A stretch of DNA of 64,000 nucleotides from an uncultured Collinsella sp. (GTDB lineage: Bacteria; Actinomycetota; Coriobacteriia; Coriobacteriales; Coriobacteriaceae): positions 61,565 to 125,564 of the forward strand of contig UQHQ01000002.1 in assembly GCA_900540945.1 (NCBI GenBank). The letters are read 5' to 3'. The position numbers were made by a program, and so were the translations under genes. Under the pieces are notes generated by a model. The model did no database searches. It saw nothing but the letters and a program-made list of their open reading frames with translations, and had not been told where the DNA came from. Positions 8,379 to 16,711 of this stretch are shown here, in pieces. Each line of letters starts with the position of its first letter. The stretch's first letter is position 1.

Positions 8379-9491
8379 GTGGCAGTGAAGATAGCGCGAC
8401 GCATCGAGCCGACAAGCGAGCAACTGGCGGCCTCTGTAATCCTGACTGGCGCCTCGGCGCTGCGCATGATGCGCGCCGAGCGCCGACAAATGGGTTACAT
8501 CAGTTGGAGGGACCTCGCTCCCGATGAAGAGTGCCGTGTGCTGCGCGCATCGTCGCCCTCGGCCGAGGACATCTATCTTCCCGATTTGGTGAGGATCGGG
8601 GTCGTGAGTGGCGAGGTTCAAGAAGACCTGTGCCTACTGGTGGGGTCTGCAAAGCAGCGTCGCCGCATGCCTGGTGCAAGCTGGTCCGTTTGTTCTACAG
8701 GCCTGCCGGACGCTTCGATTTTGGAGGTGGAGCCGGGGGTGTACAGCTTGTCTCCCGAGGCCCTCTGTGCCGCCGTTGCGCGCGAAGTCGGCTGTATCCA
8801 GGCATTTGCCCTGGCCCAGGAGCTGTGCTCCAAGATTTCGCTGAGCGATCGCGGGCAGTATTTGCCTCCCTACAGCTCGCCTACCGTGAACAGGCTTGCA
8901 AAGGATAAGGACCAGCCGTCAGATGTGGGCTACTTTGAGGTAGAGCCAGTGCTGACGCCCGATCGCCTGGCAGATTACCTTGCGGCATGCAAGGGGAGCG
9001 CGGCCAAGCAGCTGCGGCGGCTGTGCCCCTTTCTGTCGGAAAACCTGCGCTCACCCATGGAATGCATCATGCTTGCCATGTTTTCGCTTCCGTTTTCCTA
9101 TGGCGGATTTGCCTGCGGTCCCTTTAAGACCGACCACAAGATCGAGTTCAACGACCGAGCGCAGGCGATCTCGGGGATGCCGTATGCGGTTTGCGATGCC
9201 CATCAGGAAGCAGCCCGGTTTGACCTGGAATACAACGGTGAGCTGGGCCATTCCTCCCGGAGGGGACGTATCCATGATGAAAAACGCAACACGGGCTTGA
9301 TTACTATGGGAATCGAGGTCGCGACGGTCAACAACGAAATGCTCTGCGACATGGAAGCGATGGAAGCGCTCGCATGGCGCATCCACCAACGTATGGGTAA
9401 GCGATATCGCAACCGTGTTGACGCTTGCAGAAAGAAACAAGAGGCGCTATTTAACACGCTGCGGGCGTGTTTTGGGCTTAAACCCGCCTAG
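8379..9491 (+). CDS. Hypothetical protein with a possible DUF559/Vsr-like nuclease C-terminus
   Basis: A 370-residue protein without a recognised N-terminal domain. Near residues 285-325 the stretch DLEYNGELGH, then D and R about 12 residues later, and a following TMGIEV strand, resemble the D-x-E-Y-x-G-x-x-H core of Vsr/DUF559 endonuclease-fold proteins. In coriobacteria such proteins often accompany AbiEi-like regulators; that is background knowledge, and no partner is seen here. I chose GTG 8379, preceded by AGGGGTGG; GTG 8385 is also possible. The reading frame is open much further upstream through the comF-like gene, but that part is a shadow. The product could equally be a non-catalytic DNA-binding protein. 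Confidence 0.6.
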   Translation: MAVKIARRIEPTSEQLAASVILTGASALRMMRAERRQMGYISWRDLAPDEECRVLRASSPSAEDIYLPDLVRIGVVSGEVQEDLCLLVGSAKQRRRMPGASWSVCSTGLPDASILEVEPGVYSLSPEALCAAVAREVGCIQAFALAQELCSKISLSDRGQYLPPYSSPTVNRLAKDKDQPSDVGYFEVEPVLTPDRLADYLAACKGSAAKQLRRLCPFLSENLRSPMECIMLAMFSLPFSYGGFACGPFKTDHKIEFNDRAQAISGMPYAVCDAHQEAARFDLEYNGELGHSSRRGRIHDEKRNTGLITMGIEVATVNNEMLCDMEAMEALAWRIHQRMGKRYRNRVDACRKKQEALFNTLRACFGLKPA

Positions 9492-9525
9492 CAATGCTCT
9501 GAAACAGGGGGTTGAATACATGCTC

Positions 9526-9742
9526 TGGCCAAAATATAGCAAATATGAGTACTGCTACAAATTCGGTAACAGCAAAATCAGGGATTTTGGGACTAGAAGA
9601 TGGCGTAAATCAGAAAGATATTAAACAAATGTGGAATACCCTGGCATCAATCTGACGTTATAGAGAGTGAAAACTGTTTGCAGAGCCAAAAATTCCTGCC
9701 ACTAATTTGATAACAGTACTCATATTTGCTATTTTTTGGCCA
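9526..9742. mobile_element. MITE-like element with 29-bp terminal inverted repeats
   Basis: The 217-bp AT-rich segment begins TGGCCAAAAtATAGCAAATATGAGTACTG and ends in its inverse with one mismatch; imperfect complementarity continues inward for some 25 more bases. It has no transposase and no convincing target duplication. A short reading frame, MLWPKYSKYEYCYKFG, starts at 9520 and enters the left arm. It lies in the gap after the DUF559-like gene and may also act as its transcription terminator. Confidence 0.65.
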
Positions 9743-9861
9743 CGCGCCCCAAGACGAGCGCGTCGGGGCTCTCCATGGGGAGCTACGGGCTCAATCAGAG
9801 CGCGTGCAGCCCGCCCCGACCTGCGAAATCTGTGCTCGCGATGCGAATAACGTCCCTAACC

Positions 9862-9890
9862 TTAAACTATAGCTTGAACTTAGCTATAAT
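9862..9890 (+). promoter_or_regulatory. Strong sigma-70-type promoter
   Basis: TTAAAC at 9862-9867 and a perfect TATAAT at 9885-9890 are separated by exactly 17 bases. Transcription would start near 9897, about 325 bases before the lipoprotein gene. Confidence 0.7.
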
Positions 9891-9896
9891 GCCCTA

Positions 9897-10221
9897 CGTT
9901 CCTGCCAGGCTGTGGTTGCGGACGGACGAAATGCCCATCCTAGTCCAAGACAGACGCGGTCAAAGGGATCCACGTAAGCGACCGCGTGCGCGCGGCGCGA
10001 TCATGGCGCGTCCTAGATGTAAGCCGCACCGTCCGTTCTACTTTCTTTGGGGCAATACCGCCTCGCGGGCGAGCGGGCCAGTCGTGAAGGTGGCTGCGGC
10101 CTCCCGAGCAAACGCCCCGGTGCGCAAGTGTGGGGTCAAATACCAGGTCAGCTGGTGGGAACAACCCGATATTCCGTGCAGGGCACGGATCGTATACGAC
10201 ACAGAAGGCAGGGTAGTGGAC
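9897..10221 (+). promoter_or_regulatory. Long structured leader or small RNA of unknown class
   Basis: Between the promoter and the lipoprotein start lie 325 bases with many local hairpins: ACGCGGTC/GACCGCGT around 9955-9987, ACCAG/CTGGT around 10142-10156, and CCGTGC/GCACGG around 10174-10188. CGGACGG near 9920 can also pair with CCGTCCG near 10030, closing a large domain. The region is open in one frame but the translation is not protein-like. I compared it with the consensus of RNase P RNA, tmRNA, SRP RNA, T-box and common riboswitches and saw no match. Confidence 0.45.
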
Positions 10222-11232
10222 ATGGTGAGGGGCAGCTTGATGCATGCGGCTCGGTTAGGTGCTGGGACCGCGGTGGTCATTGCCGTTTTGGGCCTGAGTG
10301 GATGTGCGTTCAATCCACTGTCCACGTTCACGACGCCCACGATCGACCAGATCGAGCGCGAGACCGTTACCCCCACGGTATCGGACGATGCCCTGGTCAC
10401 GCCGGGAACCCTGACGGTCGCCCTCGATACTTCCGATGCCCCGCAAGCCATGCAGGATGCCGACGGAAACCTCACGGGCTATGCGGTCGATGCCGCTCGT
10501 GCCCTTGCATGCCGCATGGGTCTCAAAGTCGCCTTTGTCGATGCGTCCTCGGCCGATTCCGCGCTCAGCGATAAAAAGGCGGACATCTTCATTGGCGACA
10601 TCAAGTCTGCGGGCGGCGACATCAGCTCGCTTGGCACCTGTCTGTACGATGCCGCCGCCGTATTCGGCAAGAGCAGTGACGGCGAGTCGCTGAGCGTTTC
10701 CACCGAAACGCTTAACACCGCTACCCTGGGCGTTCAGACCTCCTCGGCCTCGCAGGAGGCGCTCGCCAAGCAAAGCATCACCGCCAACCAAAAGACCTTT
10801 TCCAACATCAATGAGTGCTTTGAGGCGCTCGAGTCGGGCGAGGTCGATTACGTGATCTGTGATTCCACGGCTGGTGGCTACCTCGCGCGTCTGATGAGCC
10901 AGATCTCCTATGTCGGTACGCTCGAGGCGCCCTCCACGCTTGGCGTCGCAGGTCTTAGCTCTAATGATGAGCTGTGCCGTGCCGTGAGCGATGCCCTCGA
11001 TGGTATCACGGTCGATGGCACGCTCGAGGCAGTCCACTGCGTCTGGTACGGACAGATGCCCTATGACCTTACCGCCAAGACCGTTTCGGGGGCCAATGTG
11101 CAGGCATCCGACTCCACGTCCAACGAGACCGAGTCCTCCGATGACGACGCCTCTGATAACAACAGCGACGGCCCGTCGTCTAGCCAGGAGGGCACCATCA
11201 CCGACGATGACATCAACAAGCTCAATAGCTAG
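10222..11232 (+). CDS. Extracellular substrate-binding lipoprotein (family 3-like)
   Basis: The N-terminus is a lipoprotein signal: charged MVRGS, a hydrophobic core, and lipobox LSGC at about residues 25-28. The mature part begins like family 3 solute-binding proteins (LTVALDTSDAP, then GYAVDAARALACRMGLKVAFVD), which bind amino acids for ABC transporters or act as sensors. The last 40 residues are a Ser/Thr/Asp/Asn-rich tail. No permease or ATPase gene is adjacent, so its transporter must be elsewhere or it has another role. I chose ATG 10222; GTG 10216 is an alternative. It is likely transcribed from the promoter at 9862-9890 and ends at the terminator at 11299. Confidence 0.75.
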   Translation: MVRGSLMHAARLGAGTAVVIAVLGLSGCAFNPLSTFTTPTIDQIERETVTPTVSDDALVTPGTLTVALDTSDAPQAMQDADGNLTGYAVDAARALACRMGLKVAFVDASSADSALSDKKADIFIGDIKSAGGDISSLGTCLYDAAAVFGKSSDGESLSVSTETLNTATLGVQTSSASQEALAKQSITANQKTFSNINECFEALESGEVDYVICDSTAGGYLARLMSQISYVGTLEAPSTLGVAGLSSNDELCRAVSDALDGITVDGTLEAVHCVWYGQMPYDLTAKTVSGANVQASDSTSNETESSDDDASDNNSDGPSSSQEGTITDDDINKLNS

Positions 11233-11298
11233 TTATTGGTAGGGGTGGCGCCTGCCACACGCTGAACAAGGCGCTTCTTCACGGTTTCAACACGCATG

Positions 11299-11336
11299 GC
11301 CGGGTCTCCCCAATAAGGGAGCCCGGCTTTTCTATT
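11299..11336 (+). terminator. Rho-independent terminator
   Basis: GCCGGG(T)CTCCC pairs with GGGAG(C)CCGGC around CAATAA, followed by TTTTCTATTTT. It ends the lipoprotein transcript. Confidence 0.85.
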
Positions 11337-11549
11337 TTGGTAAAACTAGCAGGTCAAAGCTAATTTTCAGGAGAAAAATTAACTCCGTCGACGCCTTCCT
11401 ATAGCGCACTTTGCCACGGAAAAGTGCGAGACTTCGGTATGCGGTATCAAGCAGTCGTTATTCGGGTCTTTGGGAATTCGCGTGATTAAATGCACGGCAA
11501 TGGGTACATAGCCAGTACAGTAAGTCCCCGAGGCAGATTGGAGCCACGT

Positions 11550-12134
11550 ATGGATATCAAGGTTTCTGGACGCAAGACGACGGTAACCGATGCTCTGCGT
11601 GCGCATGTGGATGAGAAAATCGGCGAGGCGCTCAAGGTTTTCGACATCGAGCCCATGACAGTCGACGTCGTGCTTCGTTATGAGAAGAACCCCTCGAACC
11701 CCAACCCGGCAATCGTCGAGGTCACGGCTCGTGCCCGCGGTTCGGTGATTCGCGTTGCCGAGCACGGCGCAGATATGTATGCTGCCATCGACCTCTCCGC
11801 CGATAAGGTCACCCGCCAGCTGCGCAAGTTCAAGACCAAGGTCGTGGACAACCGCCAGGGTGGTGCCAGTGCCGCGGATGTCGCGCCGGTCGAGCGCGTT
11901 GAGGATCTGGCCGACCTGCTGCTGCCCGAGGAGGACGACGACCTGCTCGTCCGCGAGAAGGTCATCGATGTCACCCCGATGACCGAGGAGCAGGCGCTGG
12001 TGCAGACCGATTTGCTGGGCCACGACTTCTACGTGTTCGAGAACGCGACGACCGGTCTCATCAATGTGGTGTATCACCGTAAGAATGGTGGATATGGCAT
12101 CATCAAGCCCCGCATCGAAACACTTGACGAGTAA
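11550..12134 (+). CDS. hpf: Ribosome hibernation promoting factor, long form
   Basis: Binds the 30S subunit and, in the long form, dimerises 70S ribosomes into inactive 100S particles in stationary phase. The N-terminal HPF/RaiA domain (MDIKVSGRKTTVTDALRAHV, residues 1 to about 100) is followed by a linker and the conserved C-terminal dimerisation domain ending NVVYHRKNGGYGIIKP. At 194 residues it fits long HPF. I chose ATG 11550 because GGAG lies seven bases upstream and the family begins there. The gene has its own terminator and appears monocistronic. Confidence 0.93.
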   Translation: MDIKVSGRKTTVTDALRAHVDEKIGEALKVFDIEPMTVDVVLRYEKNPSNPNPAIVEVTARARGSVIRVAEHGADMYAAIDLSADKVTRQLRKFKTKVVDNRQGGASAADVAPVERVEDLADLLLPEEDDDLLVREKVIDVTPMTEEQALVQTDLLGHDFYVFENATTGLINVVYHRKNGGYGIIKPRIETLDE

Positions 12135-12163
12135 AATACGTTAACTTGCATGAGTTAACGGTT

Positions 12164-12196
12164 GGCGGCCATCCCATGCGGGTGGCCGCCTTTTTA
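12164..12196 (+). terminator. Rho-independent terminator of hpf
   Basis: GGCGGCCA(T)CCC pairs with GGGTGGCCGCC around ATGC and is followed by TTTTT. Confidence 0.88.
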
Positions 12197-12213
12197 CGTA
12201 AGGAGTCGCTTTG

Positions 12214-13167
12214 ATGGACAAGGCCGCATCCGCCGGTCATTCGAACCGTTGCCGCATCGTCGTCGATACCTGCTGCGACTTTAGCCCCGAGGTCGCCGCG
12301 AACCTCGATGTCGATATCCTGGGTTTCCCTTTCATTATCGATGGCGAGGAGCGCACAGACGACATCTGGTCGAGCATGAGCCCTAAGGAGTTCTACGACC
12401 GCATGCGCGCCGGTGCCCGCGTGTCCACCTCGGCTGTGTCGCTCGGTCGCTATATCGAGTTTTTTACCGAGTGCGCCAAAGAGGGTACGCCCACGGTCTA
12501 CCTGTGCTTTACCTCGGCGCTGTCGTCGAGCTACAACTCCGCGTGCCAGGCGGCAGATGCCGTGCGCGCCGAGTATCCCAACTTTGAGCTCTACGTGGTC
12601 GACAACGCCCTGCCCTGTGCGACCGGCGCGCTCTTGGCGCTCGAGGCCGTGCGCCAGCGTTCGGCGGGACTGACCGCCAAACAGCTGGTCGATTGGGCAA
12701 ACGAGGCAAAAACCTACGTGCACGGCTACTTTACGCTCGAGAGCTTCGACGCACTGGCTGCCGGCGGCCGCATTCCTCCCGCGGCGGCGCAGCTCACGGC
12801 AAAGCTCGACGTCAAGCCCGAGCTCTCCTACGACCTGGCCGGCTCGCTGTCGCTGATCGGCGTCAACCGCGGCCGCAAGAAGGCGCTCAAGTCCATCCTC
12901 AAGTCGTTCCGCGAGAACTACGTGCCCGATCGCACCATGCCCATCGCCATCATGACGGCCGATGCCGAAAAGGATGGTGACTGGCTCGAAGCCGCCATCC
13001 GCAAGGAGGAGGGTTGCGCCGACGTCACGATCATTCGCGGCTCCGTGGGTCCCACCATCGGCTCGCACGTGGGCCCCGGCATGGTGGGCTGCGCGTTTTG
13101 GGGTAAGAACCGCGCCGACAAGGCGTCGCTTTCCGACCGTATCGCCCGCCGCGTGCGCGGTCAGTAG
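12214..13167 (+). CDS. DegV family fatty-acid-binding protein
   Basis: DegV proteins bind a fatty acid and, as FakB, present it to the FakA kinase for phosphorylation. The N-terminal motif IVVDTCCDFSPEVA, the central VSTSAVSLGRY and SALSSSYNSA motifs, and the YVVDNALPCATGALL segment are typical. At 317 residues it is slightly longer than the usual 280-290. I chose ATG 12214 (AAGGAG nine bases upstream); TTG 12211 just before it is possible. No fakA is nearby. Confidence 0.88.
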   Translation: MDKAASAGHSNRCRIVVDTCCDFSPEVAANLDVDILGFPFIIDGEERTDDIWSSMSPKEFYDRMRAGARVSTSAVSLGRYIEFFTECAKEGTPTVYLCFTSALSSSYNSACQAADAVRAEYPNFELYVVDNALPCATGALLALEAVRQRSAGLTAKQLVDWANEAKTYVHGYFTLESFDALAAGGRIPPAAAQLTAKLDVKPELSYDLAGSLSLIGVNRGRKKALKSILKSFRENYVPDRTMPIAIMTADAEKDGDWLEAAIRKEEGCADVTIIRGSVGPTIGSHVGPGMVGCAFWGKNRADKASLSDRIARRVRGQ

Positions 13168-13265
13168 GCAAGCGCTGCGTCCGTAATCGCCCTCGACTCA
13201 CAGCCCAAACGCTGGCACCGAGTATTCAACCTGGTAACAACACCCAACCCAAAAGGAAAGGTTTC

Positions 13266-14345
13266 ATGGCAAACAAGCTCTCCGTCGCATTCATCGGCAC
13301 CGGAATTATGGGTGCCCCCATCGCCGGCCACATTCTGGACGCTGGCTATCCCGTCACGGTCAACAACCGCACCAAGTCCAAGGCTGCAGCGCTCGTTGAG
13401 CGCGGTGCCGTCTGGGCCGATACGCCGGCAGATGCCGCGGCGAACGCCGACGTCGTCTTTACCATGGTGGGCTATCCCTCCGAGGTCGAGGAGCTCTACC
13501 TGGCGGGCGACGGCCTGCTCGCGTGCACTAAGCCCGGCGCGGTCCTGATCGACCTCACCACGAGCTCGCCCGAGCTGGCGCGCGACATTGCCGAGGCCGC
13601 CCAGGTTTCCGGCCGCATGGCGTTTGACTGCCCCGTCACCGGCGGCGAGTCGGGTGCTATCGCCGGCACGCTTACGGCTATCGTGGGCGCTACCGAGAAC
13701 GACATTGCCCCGGTCCGCGATATCCTTTCCACCTTTGCGGCAACCATCTGCTGCTTCGACGGCGCCGGCAAGGGCCAGGCTGCCAAGCTCGCCAACCAGG
13801 TGTCGCTGGGCGCCTGCATGGTCGGCATGGCCGATGCGCTGGCGTTTGCCGAGCTGAGCGGCCTCGATCTGGAGAAGACCCGTCAGATGATTCTGGGCGG
13901 TACCGGCAAGTCCGGCGCCATGGAGAGTCTGGCGCCCAAGGCGCTCGACGGCGATTACAAGCCCGGCTTTATGGTCGAGCACTTCATCAAGGACCTGCGC
14001 TTGGCGCTCGCCTATGCCGACGACCGCGAGCTTGCGCTGCCCGGCGCCGACGTGGCCTTTACGCTCTACGACATGCTCGATGCCATCGGTGGCGCCAAGC
14101 TGGGCACCCAGGCCATCACGGTGCTCTACAAGGAGGAGGCCGACGCCATCGCCGCCGGTCTTGACTGGTCGCAGTATCGTCCCGAGGAGCATGGTGCTCA
14201 CGAGGAAGGCTGCGGTTGCGGCGAACATGGCGAGGACCACGAGTGCGGTTGTGGCCACCACCATGGCGAGGACCACGAGTGCTGCGGCGGCCACGGCCAT
14301 GACGACGGCCACGAGTGCTGCTGCGGCCACCATCACGGGGAGTAG
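13266..14345 (+). CDS. 3-hydroxyisobutyrate-dehydrogenase-like reductase with metal-binding tail
   Basis: An NAD(P)-dependent beta-hydroxyacid dehydrogenase. The Rossmann motif GTGIMGAPIAGHIL is at residues 11-24, the substrate motif DCPVTGGESGA near residue 121, and the catalytic lysine region GKGQAAKLANQ near residue 169. The real substrate (tartronate semialdehyde, 3-hydroxyisobutyrate or similar) cannot be told. From about residue 310 the protein carries some 50 extra residues composed almost entirely of His, Cys, Glu, Asp and Gly in repeats such as HECGCGHHHGED. The core alone is normal length. RBS AAAGGAAAGG precedes ATG 13266. The next gene begins five bases downstream. Confidence 0.88.
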   Translation: MANKLSVAFIGTGIMGAPIAGHILDAGYPVTVNNRTKSKAAALVERGAVWADTPADAAANADVVFTMVGYPSEVEELYLAGDGLLACTKPGAVLIDLTTSSPELARDIAEAAQVSGRMAFDCPVTGGESGAIAGTLTAIVGATENDIAPVRDILSTFAATICCFDGAGKGQAAKLANQVSLGACMVGMADALAFAELSGLDLEKTRQMILGGTGKSGAMESLAPKALDGDYKPGFMVEHFIKDLRLALAYADDRELALPGADVAFTLYDMLDAIGGAKLGTQAITVLYKEEADAIAAGLDWSQYRPEEHGAHEEGCGCGEHGEDHECGCGHHHGEDHECCGGHGHDDGHECCCGHHHGE

Positions 14346-14350
14346 CGCCC

Positions 14351-14779
14351 ATGAGCTGGACGTTCGTGGTGCTTGCGCTGGTGCTCTTTCTCTTTGCGAT
14401 CTACATCGGCTTTTTGTGCGGCCAGTGGGCGTGCGAAAAGCGCGTCATCACCAAGCGTGACTACTGGATTGCCAACTTTGCGGGAGCGGCGGCAGTCGTC
14501 CTGCTGACCTGGGTGTTCTCGCTGTTCCCGCTGGTGCAGTTTGCGCCGATCGGCTGGCTCGGCGGCTTTATCGCCGGCCTTAAGATGAGCTTTGGCGAGT
14601 CCGTCGGTCCGTGGCGCAAGCACGACGAGGTCTTTAACGTCAACAAGGCACACCGCGCCGCCGCCGACGCGGGCGATGCCGAGGAACGCCGCCGTGCGCG
14701 TCGTAATGGCGCGGCCGACCGACAGCTCATCTCGGTCACCGATGACAGCAAGGGTGCTGGCAAGCACGCTAAGAAATAG
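14351..14779 (+). CDS. Small two-helix membrane protein
   Basis: A 142-residue protein with two hydrophobic segments, about residues 2-24 (FVVLALVLFLFAIYIGFLCG) and 38-62 (AAAVVLLTWVFSLFPLV). A charged cytoplasmic tail of about 70 residues, rich in Arg, Ala and Lys, follows. I do not recognise the family. It lies five bases after the dehydrogenase and 15 bases before the HEAT-like gene, so it is probably co-transcribed with both. Confidence 0.72.
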   Translation: MSWTFVVLALVLFLFAIYIGFLCGQWACEKRVITKRDYWIANFAGAAAVVLLTWVFSLFPLVQFAPIGWLGGFIAGLKMSFGESVGPWRKHDEVFNVNKAHRAAADAGDAEERRRARRNGAADRQLISVTDDSKGAGKHAKK

Positions 14780-14794
14780 TAAAAAGAGGTAACT

Positions 14795-15493
14795 ATGGCA
14801 GAAAACAAAGACGAACAGCTCACCGACGAGGAGCTGGCACAGCTTCAGCTGGCAGAGGAGAACGAGAACGCCGTCGACCGTCTGGTCCAGGAGCTCGGCT
14901 GCCCCACGCGCCGCATTCGCCAGTTTGCCGCCCGCGTGCTGCACCTGCTCGCCGAGCGCGATCCGCAGCGCGTCGTGCCCTGCGTCCCCGCGCTGATCGA
15001 GGCGCTCGACCGCCCCGAGGCTCAGACCCGCTGGGAGGCCCTCGATGCCCTGACGGCGCTTGCCACCACCTGTCCCGAGCAGCTGGGCGATGCCTTTGAG
15101 GGCGCCGAGACCGCACTGTTCGACGAGATTTCCTCCACGCTGCGCTATGCCGCCTTCCGCCTGCTGTGCGTGTGGGGCGCCACGAGCGTCGAGCGTTCGC
15201 GCGAGGCTTGGCCCATCCTGGACGAGGCTATCCAGTGCTACCACGGCGACCTCGAGTATCGCGACATGCTCGGTTGCCTGTACGAGTTTGGCCAGGGCGA
15301 GATCGACGCCGAGGTCGCCGAGAAGCTCGCGCTGCGCCTTAAGTTCGACGCCGAGAACGGCAAGGGCAGCTATCTCAAGGCCCGTTCGAGCGAGATTTGC
15401 GAAATGCTTGTTAAACGTTTCGGCCTGAATCTCTCCAAAAAGAAGAAGCGTGCTAGCGTTAAAAAATCTGACGACGCCGAAGACGAGGAGTAA
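14795..15493 (+). CDS. HEAT-repeat-like protein
   Basis: A 232-residue acidic protein of helical repeats. The segments QFAARVLHLLAERDPQRVVP, then EALDRPEAQTRWEALDALTAL and LRYAAFRLLCVWGATS, look like successive HEAT repeats of about 35 residues. The C-terminus is Lys-rich. Such folds are protein-interaction scaffolds; no specific partner can be named. AAAAAGAGG precedes ATG 14795. Six bases separate its stop from the isocitrate dehydrogenase gene. Confidence 0.7.
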   Translation: MAENKDEQLTDEELAQLQLAEENENAVDRLVQELGCPTRRIRQFAARVLHLLAERDPQRVVPCVPALIEALDRPEAQTRWEALDALTALATTCPEQLGDAFEGAETALFDEISSTLRYAAFRLLCVWGATSVERSREAWPILDEAIQCYHGDLEYRDMLGCLYEFGQGEIDAEVAEKLALRLKFDAENGKGSYLKARSSEICEMLVKRFGLNLSKKKKRASVKKSDDAEDEE

Positions 15494-15499
15494 CAGATT

Positions 15500-16585
15500 A
15501 TGGCGCACGATGTAGTCCTGATTCCCGGTGACGGTATCGGTCCCGAGATTACGCAGGCCATGCGCCGCGTGGTCGAGGCCACCGGTGTCCAGATCAACTG
15601 GAACGTCCAGGAGGCCGGCGCCGGCGTCATGGACGAGTTTGGCACGCCGCTGCCCCAGCATGTGCTCGATGCGGTCGCCGAGACCAAGGTTGCCATCAAG
15701 GGCCCCATCACCACGCCGGTCGGCACGGGTTTCCGTAGCGTTAACGTGGCCCTGCGCAAGCACTTCGACCTGTACGCCTGCGTGCGACCCTGCCTGTCGC
15801 AGCCGGGCGACGGCTCGCGCTTCCGCGATGTCGACCTGGTCATCGTGCGCGAGAACACCGAGGATCTCTACGCCGGCATCGAGTTCGATGAGGGCGCTGC
15901 CGAGGTCGAGGAGCTCTCGCAGCTTGTCGAGCGCTCGGGTCAGAAGACCTTCGCCGCTGATTCCGCCATTTCAATCAAGCCGATCTCCATCGCCAAGAGC
16001 CGCCGCATTGTGGAGTACGCCTTTGAGTACGCCCGCCGCTGCGGCCGTAAAAAGGTGACGGCCGTGCATAAGGCTAACATCATGAAGGCGACCGACGGCC
16101 TGTTCCTGCGCGTGGCGCGCGAGGTGGCCGCCAACTATCCCGATATCGAGTTCAACGACAAGATTGTCGACGCCACCTGCATGGGCCTGGTCCAGAACCC
16201 CAACGACTTCGATGTCCTGGTGCTGCCCAACCTGTACGGCGACATCGTGAGCGACCTGTGCGCCGGCCTGGTGGGCGGCTTAGGCATGGCCCCCGGCTCC
16301 AACATCGGTGCCGACTGCGCCATCTTTGAGGCAACGCACGGCTCCGCGCCCGATATCGCTGGCCAGGATATCGCCAACCCCACGGCCGAGATCCTCTCTG
16401 CGGCTATGATGCTCGATCACCTGGGCGAGAACGATGCTGCCAATCGCATTCGCGCTGCCGTATCTGCCACGCTCGACGAGGGTGAGCAGGTTACCGGCGA
16501 CGTGCGTCGTGCCCAGACCGGCTCCGTTGAGGGCGCTGTGGGCACGCAGGCCTTTGCCGATGCCGTTATCGCTCGCCTGGCCTAA
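15500..16585 (+). CDS. NAD-type isocitrate dehydrogenase (isocitrate/isopropylmalate family)
   Basis: Oxidative decarboxylation of isocitrate to 2-oxoglutarate is the most likely reaction. The start VLIPGDGIGPEI and the substrate loop SVNVALRKHFDLYACVRP (about residues 74-91) follow the isocitrate pattern S-x-N-x-x-LR. Catalytic Lys is in TAVHKANIMK, and metal-binding Asp residues lie in VDATCMG and NLYGDIVSDL. The 361-residue length fits the short NAD-dependent class. Isopropylmalate or homoisocitrate as substrate is less likely because no leucine genes are nearby. Confidence 0.85.
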   Translation: MAHDVVLIPGDGIGPEITQAMRRVVEATGVQINWNVQEAGAGVMDEFGTPLPQHVLDAVAETKVAIKGPITTPVGTGFRSVNVALRKHFDLYACVRPCLSQPGDGSRFRDVDLVIVRENTEDLYAGIEFDEGAAEVEELSQLVERSGQKTFAADSAISIKPISIAKSRRIVEYAFEYARRCGRKKVTAVHKANIMKATDGLFLRVAREVAANYPDIEFNDKIVDATCMGLVQNPNDFDVLVLPNLYGDIVSDLCAGLVGGLGMAPGSNIGADCAIFEATHGSAPDIAGQDIANPTAEILSAAMMLDHLGENDAANRIRAAVSATLDEGEQVTGDVRRAQTGSVEGAVGTQAFADAVIARLA

Positions 16586-16711
16586 GGCATGCACACTGCA
16601 AACGCCTAAATAGTACTTAAGTGTTTGCGTATAACCTAAGAATCAATACGACCGGCGCTCTGTCGGGCGTATTCTATTGAGGACTATGTTTCCTAACAAG
16701 GAGTAACTGAT

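Noticed and set aside
10130..10190. SRP RNA (4.5S) because of the words CCAGGTCAG and GGGAACAACCC
   Set aside because: The conserved GGAAGNNAGCA apical part is missing and the flanks do not form the long hairpin.
9736..10221. Extension of the lipoprotein frame upstream to 9736
   Set aside because: The translation is not protein-like, the promoter at 9862 lies inside it, and a proper lipoprotein signal begins at 10222.
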